Shown: positions 19,785 to 32,481, counted from the stretch's first letter. The stretch: DNA of 64,000 nt from Microglena sp. YARC (GCA_022414725.1 CM039463.1:20835822-20899821), one strand, 5' to 3'. Numbers and translations: made by a program. Notes: generated by a model from the letters alone, not told the origin.

Positions 19785-20160
19785 TTTTCAGGTTATTGAG
19801 CATGTTAAACACCTGTTCAGGTTATTCAGCGTGTTAAACACCTGTTCAGGTTATTCAGCGTGTTAAACACCTGTTCAGGTTATTCAGCGTGTTAAACACC
19901 TGTTCAGGTTATTCAGCGTGTTAAACACCTGTTCAGGTTATTCAGCGTGTTAAACACCTGTTCAGGTTATTCAGGGTGTTAAACACCTGTTCAGGTTATT
20001 CAGCGTGTTAAACACCTGTTCAGGTTATTCAGCGTGTTAAACACCTGTTCAGGTTGTGTCAGCGTGTTAAACACCTATTCAGGTTGTGTCAGCGTGTTAA
20101 ACACCTGTTCAGGTTATTCAGGGTGTTCAAACCTGTTCAGCTTGTTCAGGGTGTTGAACA
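19785..20160. repeat. 29-bp minisatellite
   Basis: About 12 copies of caggttattcagcgtgttaa plus acacctgtt. The first eight or so are nearly identical and the last few diverge. An inverted fragment (aacaggtgtttaacacc) follows at 20200-20220. Confidence 0.85.
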
Positions 20161-20369
20161 CCTGTTCAACAACTACAAGTTTAACCAATGATGCACATAA
20201 ACAGGTGTTTAACACCAAGAACACCTGTTTAACAACCTGAACAGGGTTCGCCAAGGGTCTGAAGCTTTCTAGTGCTCTGTTTTTCTGATCACGTCATGGT
20301 GTATCAGCCTTCGGGCTGCTCTCTGGCTGCAGATGGATTACACATGCGTAGTATACACACTACTACCCA

Positions 20370-20775
20370 TGTGCTGGGCTGTAACATACACGCACATCAT
20401 CCAAACATCTCATATCCCTTGCCATATCTCCAGTACAGACCAGCCTTGGGCTACCCGCTGGACTGTAACATACACGCACATCATCCAAACATCTCATATC
20501 CTTTACTATAGAAGATATGAGATGTTTGGATGATGTGCGTTTATGTAACAGTCGAGGGGGTAGCCCAAGACTGGTAGGTCCTGGAGGTATGGCAAGGATT
20601 AGGATGTGTTTGGATGATGTGCGTGTATGTTACAGTCCAGCGGGTAGCCCAAGGCTGGTTAGTACTGGAGATATGGCGAGGGAAATGAGATGTTTGGATG
20701 ATGTGCATGTATGTTACAGTCCAGGGGGTAGCCCAAGACTGGTTGCTCCTGGAGATATGGCAAGGCTTAGGATAT
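20370..20775. repeat. Tandem and inverted repeat block
   Basis: Two units of catccaaacatctcatatcc with gactgtaacatacacgcaca in one orientation meet three in the other at about 20510-20520, giving a large imperfect palindrome. It shares the ctggactgtaacata motif with the repeat at 13995-14445. Confidence 0.75.
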
Positions 20776-20779
20776 GTTT

Positions 20780-22000
20780 TAAACCTCACTCCTGAGTACT
20801 GACTGCGCCCACGTGCATGTGGACAGTTTCAGGACTTGCCCAGGTTTACCTTCTCGACGAGGAAGCCAGGGGAAGCATCGCAGCATCGGGGGGTTGCAAC
20901 GGCAATCGATTCGCTAACAAGGAAAGCTGCATGGCGCTGTTCAGAGCGAAGAACTCAACCCCTCTGCCCACCACCAGCAAGCACCAGCGGTCAGGAGATC
21001 CGCACCTGGATTTTTACGTCCTGGAAGATGCGGTCTCGAAAGAGGTGTCGATCGGGTGCAGAGGGGTGGTGTGGAAGGATGGAATTGGAATTATTCGCCC
21101 TGGTTTCTAGTATCGCACGGGGGCGGGGTGAGGAATTGTATTCTTCAGACGGAAACACGCCTGAAGACGGATAGAACAATGTCACAATTCTTCGTCTTCA
21201 AAGAATGGAATCGGCTGCGCAGCGGGACTGGTGGGATAGGAGACGGCCCGCCTACCAAGCTACTGACGCATGGAGCGTGATAATTGTCGAGAGTTCGGGT
21301 TTGGGTTTGATCTCAAGGTCTACCAGCCTTTAGGCCATTCACCGTCTGCGAGCGAAGTAAACATGGGAAGAATTGACACTTATACATTGCTAATTAGGTG
21401 TAGCTCAATCACAAGGGTTTGGACAGTTTCAAGACAGTCCCAGGACCGATGCTGAGGGCCTGATAATTTTGGAGAGCTCGTAACGATGTACGTCGACGTG
21501 CCAGCCTGGATTCGACCGTCTGGTCTGGAAAGTAATTGACGTCTGTGGTCAGTCAGTAGTCGGATCGCTCCGCTGCCTACACATGCCTGAATGTTAGTCA
21601 TATCTGTATGGTAAGTGATTAGTCATACCTTCGCTAGATTAGTAAGAGAGAAGGACACCTGGTTTAGCCAGAGTACACGGCCTGTTGGTCGTTGCTGCAT
21701 ATTGGCACTACAGGCTTAAGCGCGCTCCGAAGACACGATTTCGTTCATGGTGTTCAATTTTTGCTCATGACACTGCACGACACGTAGATTTTTAAAACAG
21801 TGCCGTCTCGACTACACTCGACGAGAAATGGTAATATAAATTCATATACCGGTACATCTATCTCCAAATGTTTCAATGTTCCATCAATGTTTTTCTTGTT
21901 AGCCCTTCCTATCACGGTTGGGCAAGTCCCTTCAGCCTATTTGGCCTACCCCTGGACTGAAACATACGTACATACATGATTGAGTGATGATGGTTGGAAG

Positions 22001-22032
<32 letters not shown>

Positions 22033-22488
22033 AAAGTTCTGGACTGGGCTTGCTTAAGATCGGGCGCAAGATAGTAATGCTTGCTTGCTGCAATAGTGTC
22101 TTTCTTTTTCTGGGGATTTGTTGGAGGACCCTGGCACACTTGTTATTTGTCAGAGTTCTAGCCATGCAACACGGGTCTAGGTGGGTTTAGGGTTTACTGA
22201 AGTCGAAGCTACCATCCCCATAACTCATCGCATTGATCTCGGACTCGGGTTATTTACTTATTTTGAATACCGTATACTGGCTAGTGCTAAAATGCACAAT
22301 CTTTTTCATCTTTCTCGTGTGCATGTATGCCTATGTTTTTTGCCTATGTTTCTTGCATGGTATCATTAACAAAGTCTTATCCGCTTAGTATTTTGTTCTT
22401 TACTTGTGGATTTTCGCCTCGAAGGGTGGGTCTCCCCACTGAAGGCCTAGACTCGTAAAAGGATCGTCATAGAGGGATATATGTGATA
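20780..22488. other. About 1.7 kb with no recognised gene
   Basis: Non-repetitive-looking sequence apart from the interspersed repeat at 21910-21965 and a C-run at 22002-22031. The plus-strand open frame 20817-21110 and its overlap at 20836-21174 show no recognisable domain. They could be exon fragments or chance. Confidence 0.4.
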
Positions 22489-22737
22489 TGTTATAGACCG
22501 GTTCTCCCGGTCCTGCTAGAGTGTCCTACAGCGCCAGGCTTCCCTCCTGGCTGCACCTGCTGTAGTGCCTCCACCCGTTAGGGCTTGCACTCTGCAGCGC
22601 CAGTGCCATGGAGTACTGCTGCGATCTCTCTCATAGGTCGAGCTCTACTGCTCGACTGCTATCATGTGCAAAGATATATTACAATCCTTCAGTCCATTCC
22701 CTGCCTCGCTTAAGCTGTGATACTCCGGAAAGCTATA
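22489..22737 (+). mobile_element. Solo LTR (249 bp) with 5-bp target duplication
   Basis: Begins tgttatagaccggttctccc and ends ccggaaagctata, with tgata at 22484-22488 and 22738-22742. Its layout and length match the LTRs at 26279-26527 and 31978-32221, though sequence divergence is substantial. Probably left by LTR-LTR recombination of an older member of the family. Confidence 0.75.
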
Positions 22738-22847
22738 TGATATGGCGGAGCTTTTCCTACACGTAACGAGGGAGCAGACGCCCTGAGGCCGGCGGAATGC
22801 TCCCTGGTTTCCGTACGTGTGTGTCGTGTGTGTGTGTGTATGTATGT

Positions 22848-22878
<31 letters not shown>

Positions 22879-23479
22879 GGGGGGGAGGGGGCCGGGGGGG
22901 GGGCGGGAGATCAGCAGCCCAGAGTTGGCTGAAAAAACATGTAGCAGACCAAGCCAATCTTACTGACAATGTCACAGGCCTCACACACTCGCTTATCTGG
23001 GTTTACATACGGGTTGGTCTTTTGAGCATACCGATACATGTTAAATAATTTTGCTTGTACTGCTTAAGACGGAGAGTAGCCAAATTGTCCCCTTGCCTAC
23101 CACCACCCCTCACCACACCACATCTCATCACCTCCTACCAACTCCCCCCCCCCCCCCCTCCCCCCCTCCCCCCTCCCCCCTCACGGTGAGGGCCTCACCT
23201 CCTACCCACCTACCACCTACCACAAGCAGAACCTGTCTTTGTTTTAACCAGCCAACCAGCACCAACCAACCTTTTGCTGGCTGGAGCCATGTACCGTAAC
23301 AAGTTCAAGTAATCTGGGTAAACATAATCTGCGCTTTTATGTCCGCGGTCGCTGACAACCGCCATGGTAGTTTTGTCCAGGTAAAGTAGCAGCCCGCTGG
23401 AAAACGGGGCTCCCTTAATACCACGCCCCACCAGTTGTTATCATTGCTTACACATAAACTATGCGACATAATCTACCCC

Positions 23480-23530
<51 letters not shown>

Positions 23531-24063
23531 ACACACACACACTGATTGATTTCTTTACTCAGAAGTTGGGTGGAGCAGTGAGTGTATCCGATTGTCTCCG
23601 CCTGCAATTTGAGGAGGGAAAACATGAAAAATGGAAAAAATGAAAAAGAGAATTGTTCGCGTGTACGTTTTCCTGGTAATAATCGTTTTACTGCAAAAGA
23701 TGGCGAGCAGCAAAATTGCTGGCTGAAGCTATGTAACCAAGTTCAAGTTGAAGTCTCCACCTGCAGAGCAGCCTGAATAGGTGGGTGACTTTTTTTGTCC
23801 TTTTTTTAGGTGTTCCAACATTGTTTTTCTAATTGAGTCATCCGAAAGGGAGAGGATCCTTCTTGATTTGGATTGGGAGGGGGACAGGCATGTGCACATG
23901 GCACATGGGCATGCATAGCACCCATGCATGGTTTCATGTTCCATACAAGAAATAAATGTAACAAATCAGCATAAGGGGTAGATTAATTTCGGGACCCCCT
24001 AGAGATCAGCCGTGAGCAGACTCAGACTGACAGATAATGTAATAACAGCAAAACAAAACAAGG
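22738..24063. other. Intergenic DNA with homopolymer tracts
   Basis: Contains a GT run and G-tract (22820-22910), C-rich tracts (23130-23185, 23483-23530), a SINE body (23335-23455) and a (CAAGTT)-tailed element (23641-23754). No gene recognised. Confidence 0.5.
23641..23754 (+). repeat. Short interspersed element with (CAAGTT)n tail, copy 4
   Basis: Matches the copies at 300-416, 504-614 and 3619-3727: gttttcctggtaataatcg, gctggctgaagctatgtaac, then caagttcaagtt. Confidence 0.55.
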
Positions 24064-24431
24064 CTGATAGATAGGGCTGTCAATATCGTAAGGTATTTTC
24101 AATTACCGTATGATATATCGTGATATATCGAACGGTATCGATACCGTACGATATTTTTATACCTTTTTGGGTGAAATCAGTATGACCAAGGGGTTATAAC
24201 AGGAAATACCGTTTACACGTCCATACACTTCAAATCAAGTCAAATGAACCAATACTGAGGGAGATAGAAAACACGGTAATATCGTGGTCTATTACCGTAC
24301 TATATATCGTCATATATCGTACGATATAAGGCGGTACACTGAATTCCCTGGCCCAGACTCAGGTGCTCCTGACGAGAATCGAGCCGCCGACCTCCCAAGT
24401 GTAAGATATTTTCGTATACCACAGGACCACA
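24064..24431 (+). mobile_element. Left half of a split hAT-like MITE
   Basis: Target duplication ctgataga at 24064-24071, then tagggctgtcaatatcg. It follows the complete copy at 24809-25286 up to accacaggaccaca at 24431 and then stops. The missing right half resumes at 43727 and ends at 43937, followed by a perfect second ctgataga (43938-43945). Confidence 0.9.
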
Positions 24432-24808
24432 CTGACAAAAAATTCGGAAATTGTAACAATGTCAGCGGAGCCCGAACATCGTTTGAGCAGCTGTACAGTT
24501 TTATAACAGTCAGGATATAGCCCAAATTCCCCTCAGAACCTGGTCCATGAGGTAAACTCCAGAAAGCGAAAGAAAAGGCACATTCAAGAGCTTAAAGAAA
24601 AAACAGAGCGAACTTTTTAATGTAAGTTCTTTACAAAGGCATATACTCGATAGCGGAGAAGATGCTATTAAGCGCAACAGGCGCAATCATATAGAATAGG
24701 GATGTGTACTGCAAGGTACTGCAGTCACGTGACTGCGGCCGGCAACACGGGACCTGGAGGAAGCAGGTACTGGTGTGCGCTATGCCAACTCAGGGACTGA
24801 TATATAAT

Positions 24809-25286
24809 TAGGGCTGTCAATACCGTGCGGTATTTTCAATTAGCGTACAATATATCGTGATATACCGTACGGTATCGATACCGTACGATATTTGTATACC
24901 CTTTTGGGGGGAAATCAGTATAAGACCAAGGGTATATAACAGGAAATACCGTTTACACGTCCATACACTTAAAATCAAGTCAATTGAACCAATACTGAGG
25001 GAGATAGAAAAACACGGTAATATCGTGGTCTATTACCGTACGATATATCGTGATATATCGTACGGTATAAGGCGTTATACTAATAAATTCCCTGGCCCAG
25101 ACTCAGGTGCTCCTGACGAGAATCGAACCGCCGACCTGCCGAGTGCAACATATTTTCGTAGACCACAGGACCACAGGATATGGTTAAACACGATATATCG
25201 TACTGTAAAACAACGGCTTAGTGTACGATATATCGTACGGTCCACGGTAAAATAAATACCGGGCGATATAAAGCTTGATAGCCCTA
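24809..25286 (+). mobile_element. Complete 478-bp hAT-like MITE
   Basis: Starts tagggctgtcaata and ends ttgatagcccta, with 8-bp flanks tatataat and tatataaa (7 of 8). The interior is rich in palindromic cgatatatcg and taccgtacgata motifs. It carries a tRNA-like segment with a B-box-like ggttcgattctc on the minus strand (about 25115-25130), shared with the split copy. No transposase; presumably moved by a hAT transposase. Confidence 0.85.
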
Positions 25287-25369
25287 TATATAAATCAGTC
25301 AATAACAGAACTAGCATGGCATAAATTATGTACATAAATATTTTAATTACACATGCCTTTAGGGAACTA

Positions 25370-25694
25370 CTACGTCACTGTCTTCCTCGCAGAATTCTAT
25401 CCTGCGGGAACCGCAATGGCTGATGTGATCCCTGGTAGAAGCTGACGGATTGGCGCAGGAAATCTTAGCTGCACAGGTCTTGCACTCGAGCACTACTGCC
25501 ATGGAGGGCTCCTCCTGGACAATGCGGAAGTGGGTTTCATACTTGCGAGTCTTGCTCTTCAGCTTCGCGTACAGATCGCGAGGATATAACTTGACTTCCA
25601 TATGCTTTTGTTTCCCATCACTGTCGAGGTAACGGGTGGCAGTAGAAACCGCATCAGCAGATCCGGATCCAGACATGGCGGAAGAGCACAGCAC
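25370..25694 (-). CDS. Small protein with BED-type zinc finger
   Basis: An open frame of about 111 residues from 25694 (alternative start MSGSGSADA at 25676). It contains LECKTCAAKISCANPSAS followed by TRDHISHC, i.e. C-x2-C, then H-x3-C, as in BED fingers of hAT transposases and related host proteins. An acidic tail EFCEEDSDVVVP ends the frame. It lies 80 bp from a hAT-like MITE, so it may be a relic of a transposase N-terminus or the first exon of a domesticated gene. No catalytic RNase H-like domain or hAT dimerisation motif is visible downstream in the window. Family assignment rests on the finger spacing only. Confidence 0.5.
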
Positions 25695-26099
25695 AGAGAA
25701 GAGGGATCAAATACAATCTGAAATTTAAATATGAATTCGAAAGGCGGCTTGGGTTCGAGTTTATCAGCTTGTTCTGTTAGTTCAGGTCGATATCAGTTAG
25801 ATAACAGCTCGCCACTTAGTAAACACGAAAATGAAAATTGAAAAATGAAAATTTGAACATCCAAGAATTGCCACAGAATGACCTCTAAGGACGTGCCCAA
25901 TGGGTATTACGGGAACCGCCTCGTAAGTATGCGATGGACGGGCATACATCTCCCCTACAGTCCAGTTACCATGCCGATCGACGACCCTCCGGTGGGCCCA
26001 GATGACCTCGTTGAGGTTCGAATCAGAGACCTGATAGGACCCCGCATTGAGAGAGGATATAGTTACATACTCAGCAAAAATCAATGCCGAGACTGAACA

Positions 26100-26278
26100 G
26101 CGCCGAGGCAGCTGGACAGTTTTATAACAGAGAGGGTTTGGGCAACATACCCCTCAGAACCTGGTCCAGGAGGTGACCTCCAAAAAAGCGTATGAAAGAG
26201 CAAATAAAAGGCTTGACAACAAGCAATGCGAACTACAAAGGCATAGAGAAACTAGCGAATAAAGAGTATATTGTAGAA
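26100..26278. repeat. Repeat preceding the LTR element, second copy at 24488
   Basis: gcagctggacagttttataa, then cccctcagaacctggtccag and caaaggcata recur from 24488 with many substitutions. Part of the 1.8-kb sequence inside the split MITE. Nature unknown. Confidence 0.5.
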
Positions 26279-26527
26279 TGTTATTATACCAAGGTTCTCC
26301 CCGGTCTAGCTAGAGTATCTTGGGGCGGCAGGCTTCCGCCTGGAAGCTTCCATAGTAGTGGCCTCTGCCCGTTAGGGTGCACCTACCGGCGGCAGTACCC
26401 TGAGGTACTGTCGCCTTTTCCCTTCTTATACCTAGCTTGCCGCCTGGCATGCTATCACGTTTGTAAGCTTAGCGCCTTCGCCAATCCCTGTGTCAGTCCT
26501 CACGAGATAATACTCCCGGAAGCTAAA
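26279..26527 (+). repeat. 5' LTR
   Basis: 249 bp, the same length as the solo LTR at 22489-22737 and nearly the same sequence as 31978-32221. The following bases ggttatcgcctcacc are where a primer-binding site should lie; no tRNA match is recognised. Confidence 0.85.
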
Positions 26528-29500
26528 GGTTATCGCCTCACCACGCCGTCCGTGTTCCACTGCAACAGACTTCCACGTCTGTTACCCTGTCCGTAGATCC
26601 CGAGCTCCCGCGCACCTGCAGTGCCTTCCACAGTTGCCGCCGCAACAACCGAAGGAAAAGGATCTCAGTTGCAGAATCTTCTCTGATTGCTAGGCACCCC
26701 GCTGGCACACCAGCCCCCAACAGTCTACCCAAGACCCCGCTGGACCGCCAGTACGTTGCACCGCAACAAACACCTCTCCGAGTCTACCCAAGACCCCGCT
26801 GGACCGCCAGTACGTTGCAAACAAACACCTCTCCGAGTCTACCCAAGACCCCGCTGGAACACCAGTACGTTTGCTCCCGCAAACAACAAACCCACTGCGT
26901 CAACCCAATCAATCCCCCTCCCCTATCCCGCCATCCCAGTTTACCTCTCCGGCCCCGCGAAGCCAAATCTCCTGCCTAAGCCCCCCCCCCCCCCCCTGTA
27001 CACAAGTTGGGGGGGCGAGAAGAATTCTGACCTTCGGCGATTTTGACCGGTTTAGAGCATAGGGTACCCGAGGCAACTCGAGGCAACTCGTCATTTTAAC
27101 CGGCGAATTGGCAGCGCGCGGGTTAACTGACTGTTATTGCGGTTTTCAATTATGATGTCCGTAGTTCCGAATGTGGTCGCGTAGCTTTCATTCCAAGGGC
27201 TACGCTGGGTTGTGCAGTGGAACAACGGAATATGGGGTTCGATTTGCATGAGCGCTACGGGGCAGGTCGGAAGCTGGGTATCCTCTGACTGCTAATAATC
27301 GCACCAGCCAGGAAGTCTCGCTGAATATCCCCAAGCGTGAGCGAACCACATGAAATTTGATGGCTAAACTATTACAAGGCAACAGGTGCGCTAGGGTGAC
27401 ACGAAGGCATCATAAGAATGATGAGGAGCTGTGGCCATCATGTAGTTGCTAAGTGGCTGACTTTGGCTCACAACTCGTACAGACTAAGTGCGAGCGCTGA
27501 AGCTATGTTAATTGATACCCGCATCACGGAGGATGCAAAAGAGAGTTCGCAGTTCGCGCTACACCATGTGCTACACCATGCGATGGCCCGGGGTGGCGGG
27601 GTGGTGTGTGTGTTTGGGAAGGGGTGTGCGGTGCGTGTGTGTGTGTGTGTGTGGTGTGGTGTGGGGTGGGCGAGTCCTTTCACTTCGAAAATCGACAGGT
27701 CGAAGCGACAAGGTGAAGCGCGTTCATCGGCAATGTCTTATATAGAGAGGGGGGCGTGACAATGTGGGATGAGGCTGGGCGAGGGGTACTGCGCGAGGGG
27801 GTCACAACGACTCTCAGAAGGCAAGGTTGTCAACTTGTCATCCAAATTTGCAGTCTCTAAATATATTTATATATGCAATATGCTGAGTGAACTACGGTAT
27901 TCCGTCATGATCTTAATTGATTTTCAGCACTCCAATAAGACCACCTAACTTGGCTAGCTGTGAAGGCTATGGGCTGGCTGTGGGAAGCTGAAATGTTATG
28001 TTTTCTCAGATCCACTCCGGTCTTTTACTAATGTTATGTTAAAGAGGAGATCATTTCCTGTCAGATGAGCTAAATTATAGTTTATTCCATGGGGTCGGTT
28101 CCCCCCCCCCTCTCACCCTGGAATTCCGCTGGATTTTTGCCCTTTCCTGCCCGCTGGATTTGCCCACCCCACCCCCCCCCTCTTTTTGAGGGGTCGATAT
28201 CTACCCCACCCATCCCCGACACTTTTTTCAACTTTTTCGATGGTTTCGGGGCGTACTACCCCTTTAGACCTCGATTCCGACATGCGGTACACAGCGAGCA
28301 ACTTCCTGAGGGCCCCCGAAAAATAGTAACTTGTTTTTTTATTTTCCGGCTTTTTAGCCATGTTGAGGCCAATATTTGGACGTTTTGACGCACTCGGGTC
28401 AGTGATATGTTTTTGCGAAACCTCAACACGAGGTTGTCAACTAACGATCAGCGAAAAAATTGCCGGTTCAGAGACATGCAAAAACGCGGATCTCGATCTG
28501 GCCCTAGCTACCCCCCCCCCCCCCCCCCCCCCCTCCTACCTGTCAACTACTTCCTGTAGGAAATATCCACTTCCTCCAGTACTCTCACCACCCCCTTTCT
28601 TCCGCTTCTATCGTCGATCTTCAACTTCCTCATTTCCGCTCTGAGCTCTCCTTCGCCCAATTGCGGAACCTGCTCGGAGCCAGCCCTCCAACTTTATCGT
28701 TCCAACCCCCTGACTACTCCATATGGGGGGACCTCTTGACCATCAAGTATGGACATCAACATCTTCATGATTTTTGATAGAGCCAACAACTCCTGCGAAG
28801 CCTCACCTTCTTGATGTCGTGGCCATATCCTGAACGTTTGAGGTTGAGCGAGATTACGCCTGCTCTCAATTCAACGAACATCTATGAGCCTGGCAAAGAT
28901 TTCGGTGAGTGGTACTCAAATATCTGTGGGGAAATCGCTAGAGCGCCTTATAGCATGGCGATCACCCAGGACGCTATGCTTAATTGGCGCCCGGACCAAG
29001 AGCCCCAGTCTCCCGATGATGATGATGGTTACCCCGACAGAGAGGATTTCCCACATACGCAGAAATATGCTGCTATGCAACGCAATTGCATTTAGGTTTG
29101 TTAGTCAACTCCTGTCCTCCATCCACCCTTGCCTCGAATCTTTCTGCTGCGCACCACCAATGTTTGCGGCAGAATTACTGCGCAACCTTAGATGGTACTT
29201 TGGAAAGCTCAGCCCTGCCATGCCCGCACCTCATCTGTCTGTCCCGACTATTGCTTTTGCTTGCACCGCTATGCCCGCTTCTGTAGCCCTGTCTTTTAGA
29301 TCACAGTATGCTGCTCCCTGCCCTCTCACAGACTGTGCTCTCAAAGATGAGGAGGACATTGATAGTGATGATGACGGGAGTGATCATGCTTCCCTAGAAA
29401 CTGTCCTATCAGCAGACCTCCTTGCTGGAGTCAGAATGGATGATGATCCTAGTGTCACCCCTACTGGCTACACTGCCATAGAACCTGCCATAGCACTTGC

Positions 29501-31977
29501 AGCCCCGACCGTTGCATTTAAATATGCCACCATCCCACACACGGCCACAGCACACTGCCCTTCATCCCACTCAGACTGGACTGGTACCAACCGTGCGTAG
29601 TAAGAGGTGCTTCTATATTCATGCAAATGACAACACCATGGTTAACTCTGAACTACCTGCCCCTCTCCACACGCAGCTAGTGGATGGATTTGATCACTTG
29701 CATGGGGGGGAACTTCCCCCGCACACTGCCATGGAACCTGGCACACCACATGCATCTACCTGTCCCGCACACACATCCACCACCTCCACCACACAGGAAA
29801 GTGACAGCACAAGTACATCCAGTACACGTGATGGAGACATACTCACACCCATCAAACACGTAACCACCCCATACATTACATCAGCATCAGCACCACCAGA
29901 TGACAGAGCCATTACCTCCACAGCTTGCCATCCTGCTATTCACGCCATTAGGATAGAGTACTGATCTCATCATTGACAAATGGTGGGGATAACAAATTCA
30001 GTCCCAACCACCCTTCACCACCTGTCCCACCACTTCCCCCGGAAGATGACAAGAAACAGATTAGTGTTCACGTCACCTGCAGTAATGCACCCATCATTGC
30101 ATGTTCACTTGCACTACCACTCCCGGACCATAGCACTGGTTTTCCCCACATCTGCTCCACATCTGCCCCAACCAGCATGCGGTACCTGCCCCACCCTTCC
30201 TACTACAATAGGAACCGCAAGGCTCTGCGCCTCCCTGTGGGCATTGGGTAAATGCTAACTTAATCTAGAGACAAGGATAAAGGAATGGGGATACGGTGAT
30301 TTGAGTATCTGTACTGATCTTAGTGATTAATCCTCATAACGTTGACTGGATCTGAATATGATCTGTAGACAGTAATGATCTGACGTGCCCTGTCTTTCCC
30401 CAAGAGATGTACCACTCTAGTCACAGATCTGTATATTGCTGCCCTGATCTGACGTTATCATGACTGATCATTATGATATATGCATTTGTGTACTAACCTC
30501 TGAGGTGACTGATGTATATATGATCTGCTCTGACCTGATCTGATCATGGTGCATTCTCATTTACTGATGCTTGTATATGGACCATTGCACAAATGTACTA
30601 ACGTACAGATGTACAATGGTGCAACCACTCACTAATGCTCACTGACATGTGCCTCGATGTACTGCAATGCATTAGTGTATTGCTCATGCTGTGAGCGAGC
30701 GGTACCCTCGCTGCACGGGGGGAATACATTGATCTAACACATTCATGATGCACTGATCTGAGTATTATGATCTAACTTCACACTGATCTGATCTGGTCGC
30801 AAGACAGCTGTTTCATGTGCACTCACCACGAAATGATTGATGCAGATCCCCAGAAAGTGAGCGATACCCTCGCTTCCTGAATTAAATCTGCATGTGACAT
30901 AATTGTCTCTGAATTGATCTGCAGCCATCCTGGTCTGCACCTTTCCCTCCCAAAATTTCTACCTACCCAGCAGCTCCCTAGATGTATGCTAATAACCTGC
31001 AGACCCCCAGCAGACCCTACAAGCTCCCTAGCTTCTCACTAGCCCCAGCAACCTGGCATCAGACTACTGTCCCTGGATGACTCCCCAACACCTGTGTTTT
31101 TTGTGTGTACCCCCCTGGCCTGCTTGTCAATTTTTTTTTAAATACAATGGACACTCTAGGAATTTCAATCCCGTCCTGCCATGTACTCACACAGCAGTTT
31201 GACTAAATTTGTTTTCTTGCCACCTCTGGCGCCTCTAGTGACATGCTGTTTTCAATCTTATTTCTCAGCATGTACCTCCCATCTGAAAGACAGTTATATG
31301 TACTGTCAAGCCAACTTCTTATATCTTATAACTGATACTGGAAGTACCTCATCATATCCTTTCATCTGGACTGATAATGATGAACTGGCGGGGGATGTCT
31401 ACCTTCAGTTATTTCTCATACTGTCACCGTAATTTGTGGATTCATTGAGAGCCCCAAATTATGGGGGGAATAGTATGCTGACCTTATGCATTTCTCTTCG
31501 TTCTGATTCCCTAGTTGTCAAGACCTTTGGCTGCACCTTCCTGGCAGCTCCACATCTGGAATCCAGTCTTATCTAGATTTGATCTTGTATAATCTTGCAG
31601 CTTCCTGCAGCTCCTAGGAGTCCACCCCAGCGCCCCCCCTGCAGTTTGATATTTTAGCACGAAACCCTAGCTTGAGATCCTAGCATGACCAGACACCCTT
31701 CCTGGCAGCTACCAAGCTGGAATCCAGTCCATGTTAAATGTATCTTGCCTGAAGTGCACCTTTATCCTTGACTAGGATTCCCCTCTTGCTCTGTACCTCA
31801 ACATGTACATCTGAGCTCTCCTCCCAGTGTGACTACCTTCCAAGCTTGGCCCCATGCTTCTTGGTAATCACATTATTACATAGTTAGAATATTTTACACT
31901 CTAGACTTCCCTGTTACTTTGAACCTCCTAAATTCCATGAATTCTTCTGAATGAAGAATACACGGAATTGGGGGGGA
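26528..31977 (+). other. Interior of the LTR element
   Basis: Holds a tandem repeat of ctacccaagaccccgctgga (26720-26870), C-runs near 26980 and 28515, and Pro/Thr/His-rich open frames at 28811-29095, 28884-29600, 29497-29964 and 29973-30251. These overlap in different frames and read as one degraded acidic to Pro-rich coding region (for example EEDIDSDDDGSDHASLE), perhaps gag-like. From 30250 to 31970 only TGATCTG-rich sequence without long frames is seen. Confidence 0.5.
28811..29964 (+). pseudogene. Degraded coding region of the LTR element, function unknown
   Basis: Successive overlapping plus-strand frames: 28811-29095 with RLRLSEITPALN and an acidic PDDDDGYPDRED, 28884-29600, then 29497-29964. 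The frame changes suggest frameshifts in one former protein. Composition is Pro/Ala/Thr/His-rich with acidic patches. No zinc knuckle or protease motif is recognised, so a gag-like role is only positional inference. Confidence 0.35.
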
Positions 31978-32221
31978 TGTTATATACCGGTTCTCCCGGT
32001 CTAGCTAGAGTATCTTGGGGCGCCAGGCCTTCCGCCTAGAAGCTTCCATAGTAGTGCCTCTGCCTGTTAGGGCCGGCACCTACCGGTGGCAGTACCCTGA
32101 GGTACTGTCGCCTTTTCCCTTCTTATACCTAGCTTGCCGCCTGGCATGCTATCACGTTTGTAAGCTTAGCGCCTTTGCCAATCCCTGTGTCAGTCCTCAC
32201 GGGATAATACTCCGGAAGCTA
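31978..32221 (+). repeat. 3' LTR (main part)
   Basis: Starts directly after a polypurine tract at 31978. The last two bases lie beyond the LINE at 43330-43331. Confidence 0.85.
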
Positions 32222-32481
32222 TTGAAATTGAAATTGTTACATCCGTGTAGAACCGTTACTCACAGGACGTGAAGTTAAGGACACCATAGCGTAAGCCGGA
32301 GCTAGCTATAGTCACCGTAGGGCCATCTCAGTAAAAAGAATTACCACCGATGCCTGACCGGCAGGCACCGTAGCCACATCATGCCAGTGCAGCTTAATAC
32401 AGGGTTTTTTCACCCCGGTTGGGAAGCACCGACACAATGCAGCTGGCAAGACAAAACCTGAGAGGGGGGACGGTCTGTGTG
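32222..32481 (-). other. LINE 3' UTR and tail
   Basis: About 260 bp. The last 94 bp or so, tacggtgactatagctagct to taacaatttcaatttcaa, match the discrete 94-bp elements at 123-216 and 45650-45743. Confidence 0.75.

Noticed and set aside
20817..21174. Two overlapping plus-strand frames as a gene
   Set aside because: Overlapping frames of similar length with no recognisable motif or splice signals; kept only as unassigned DNA.
25878..26096. 72-residue plus-strand protein starting MTSKDVPNGYYGN
   Set aside because: No domain; it overlaps a tRNA-like ggttcgaatc motif in repeat-derived DNA.
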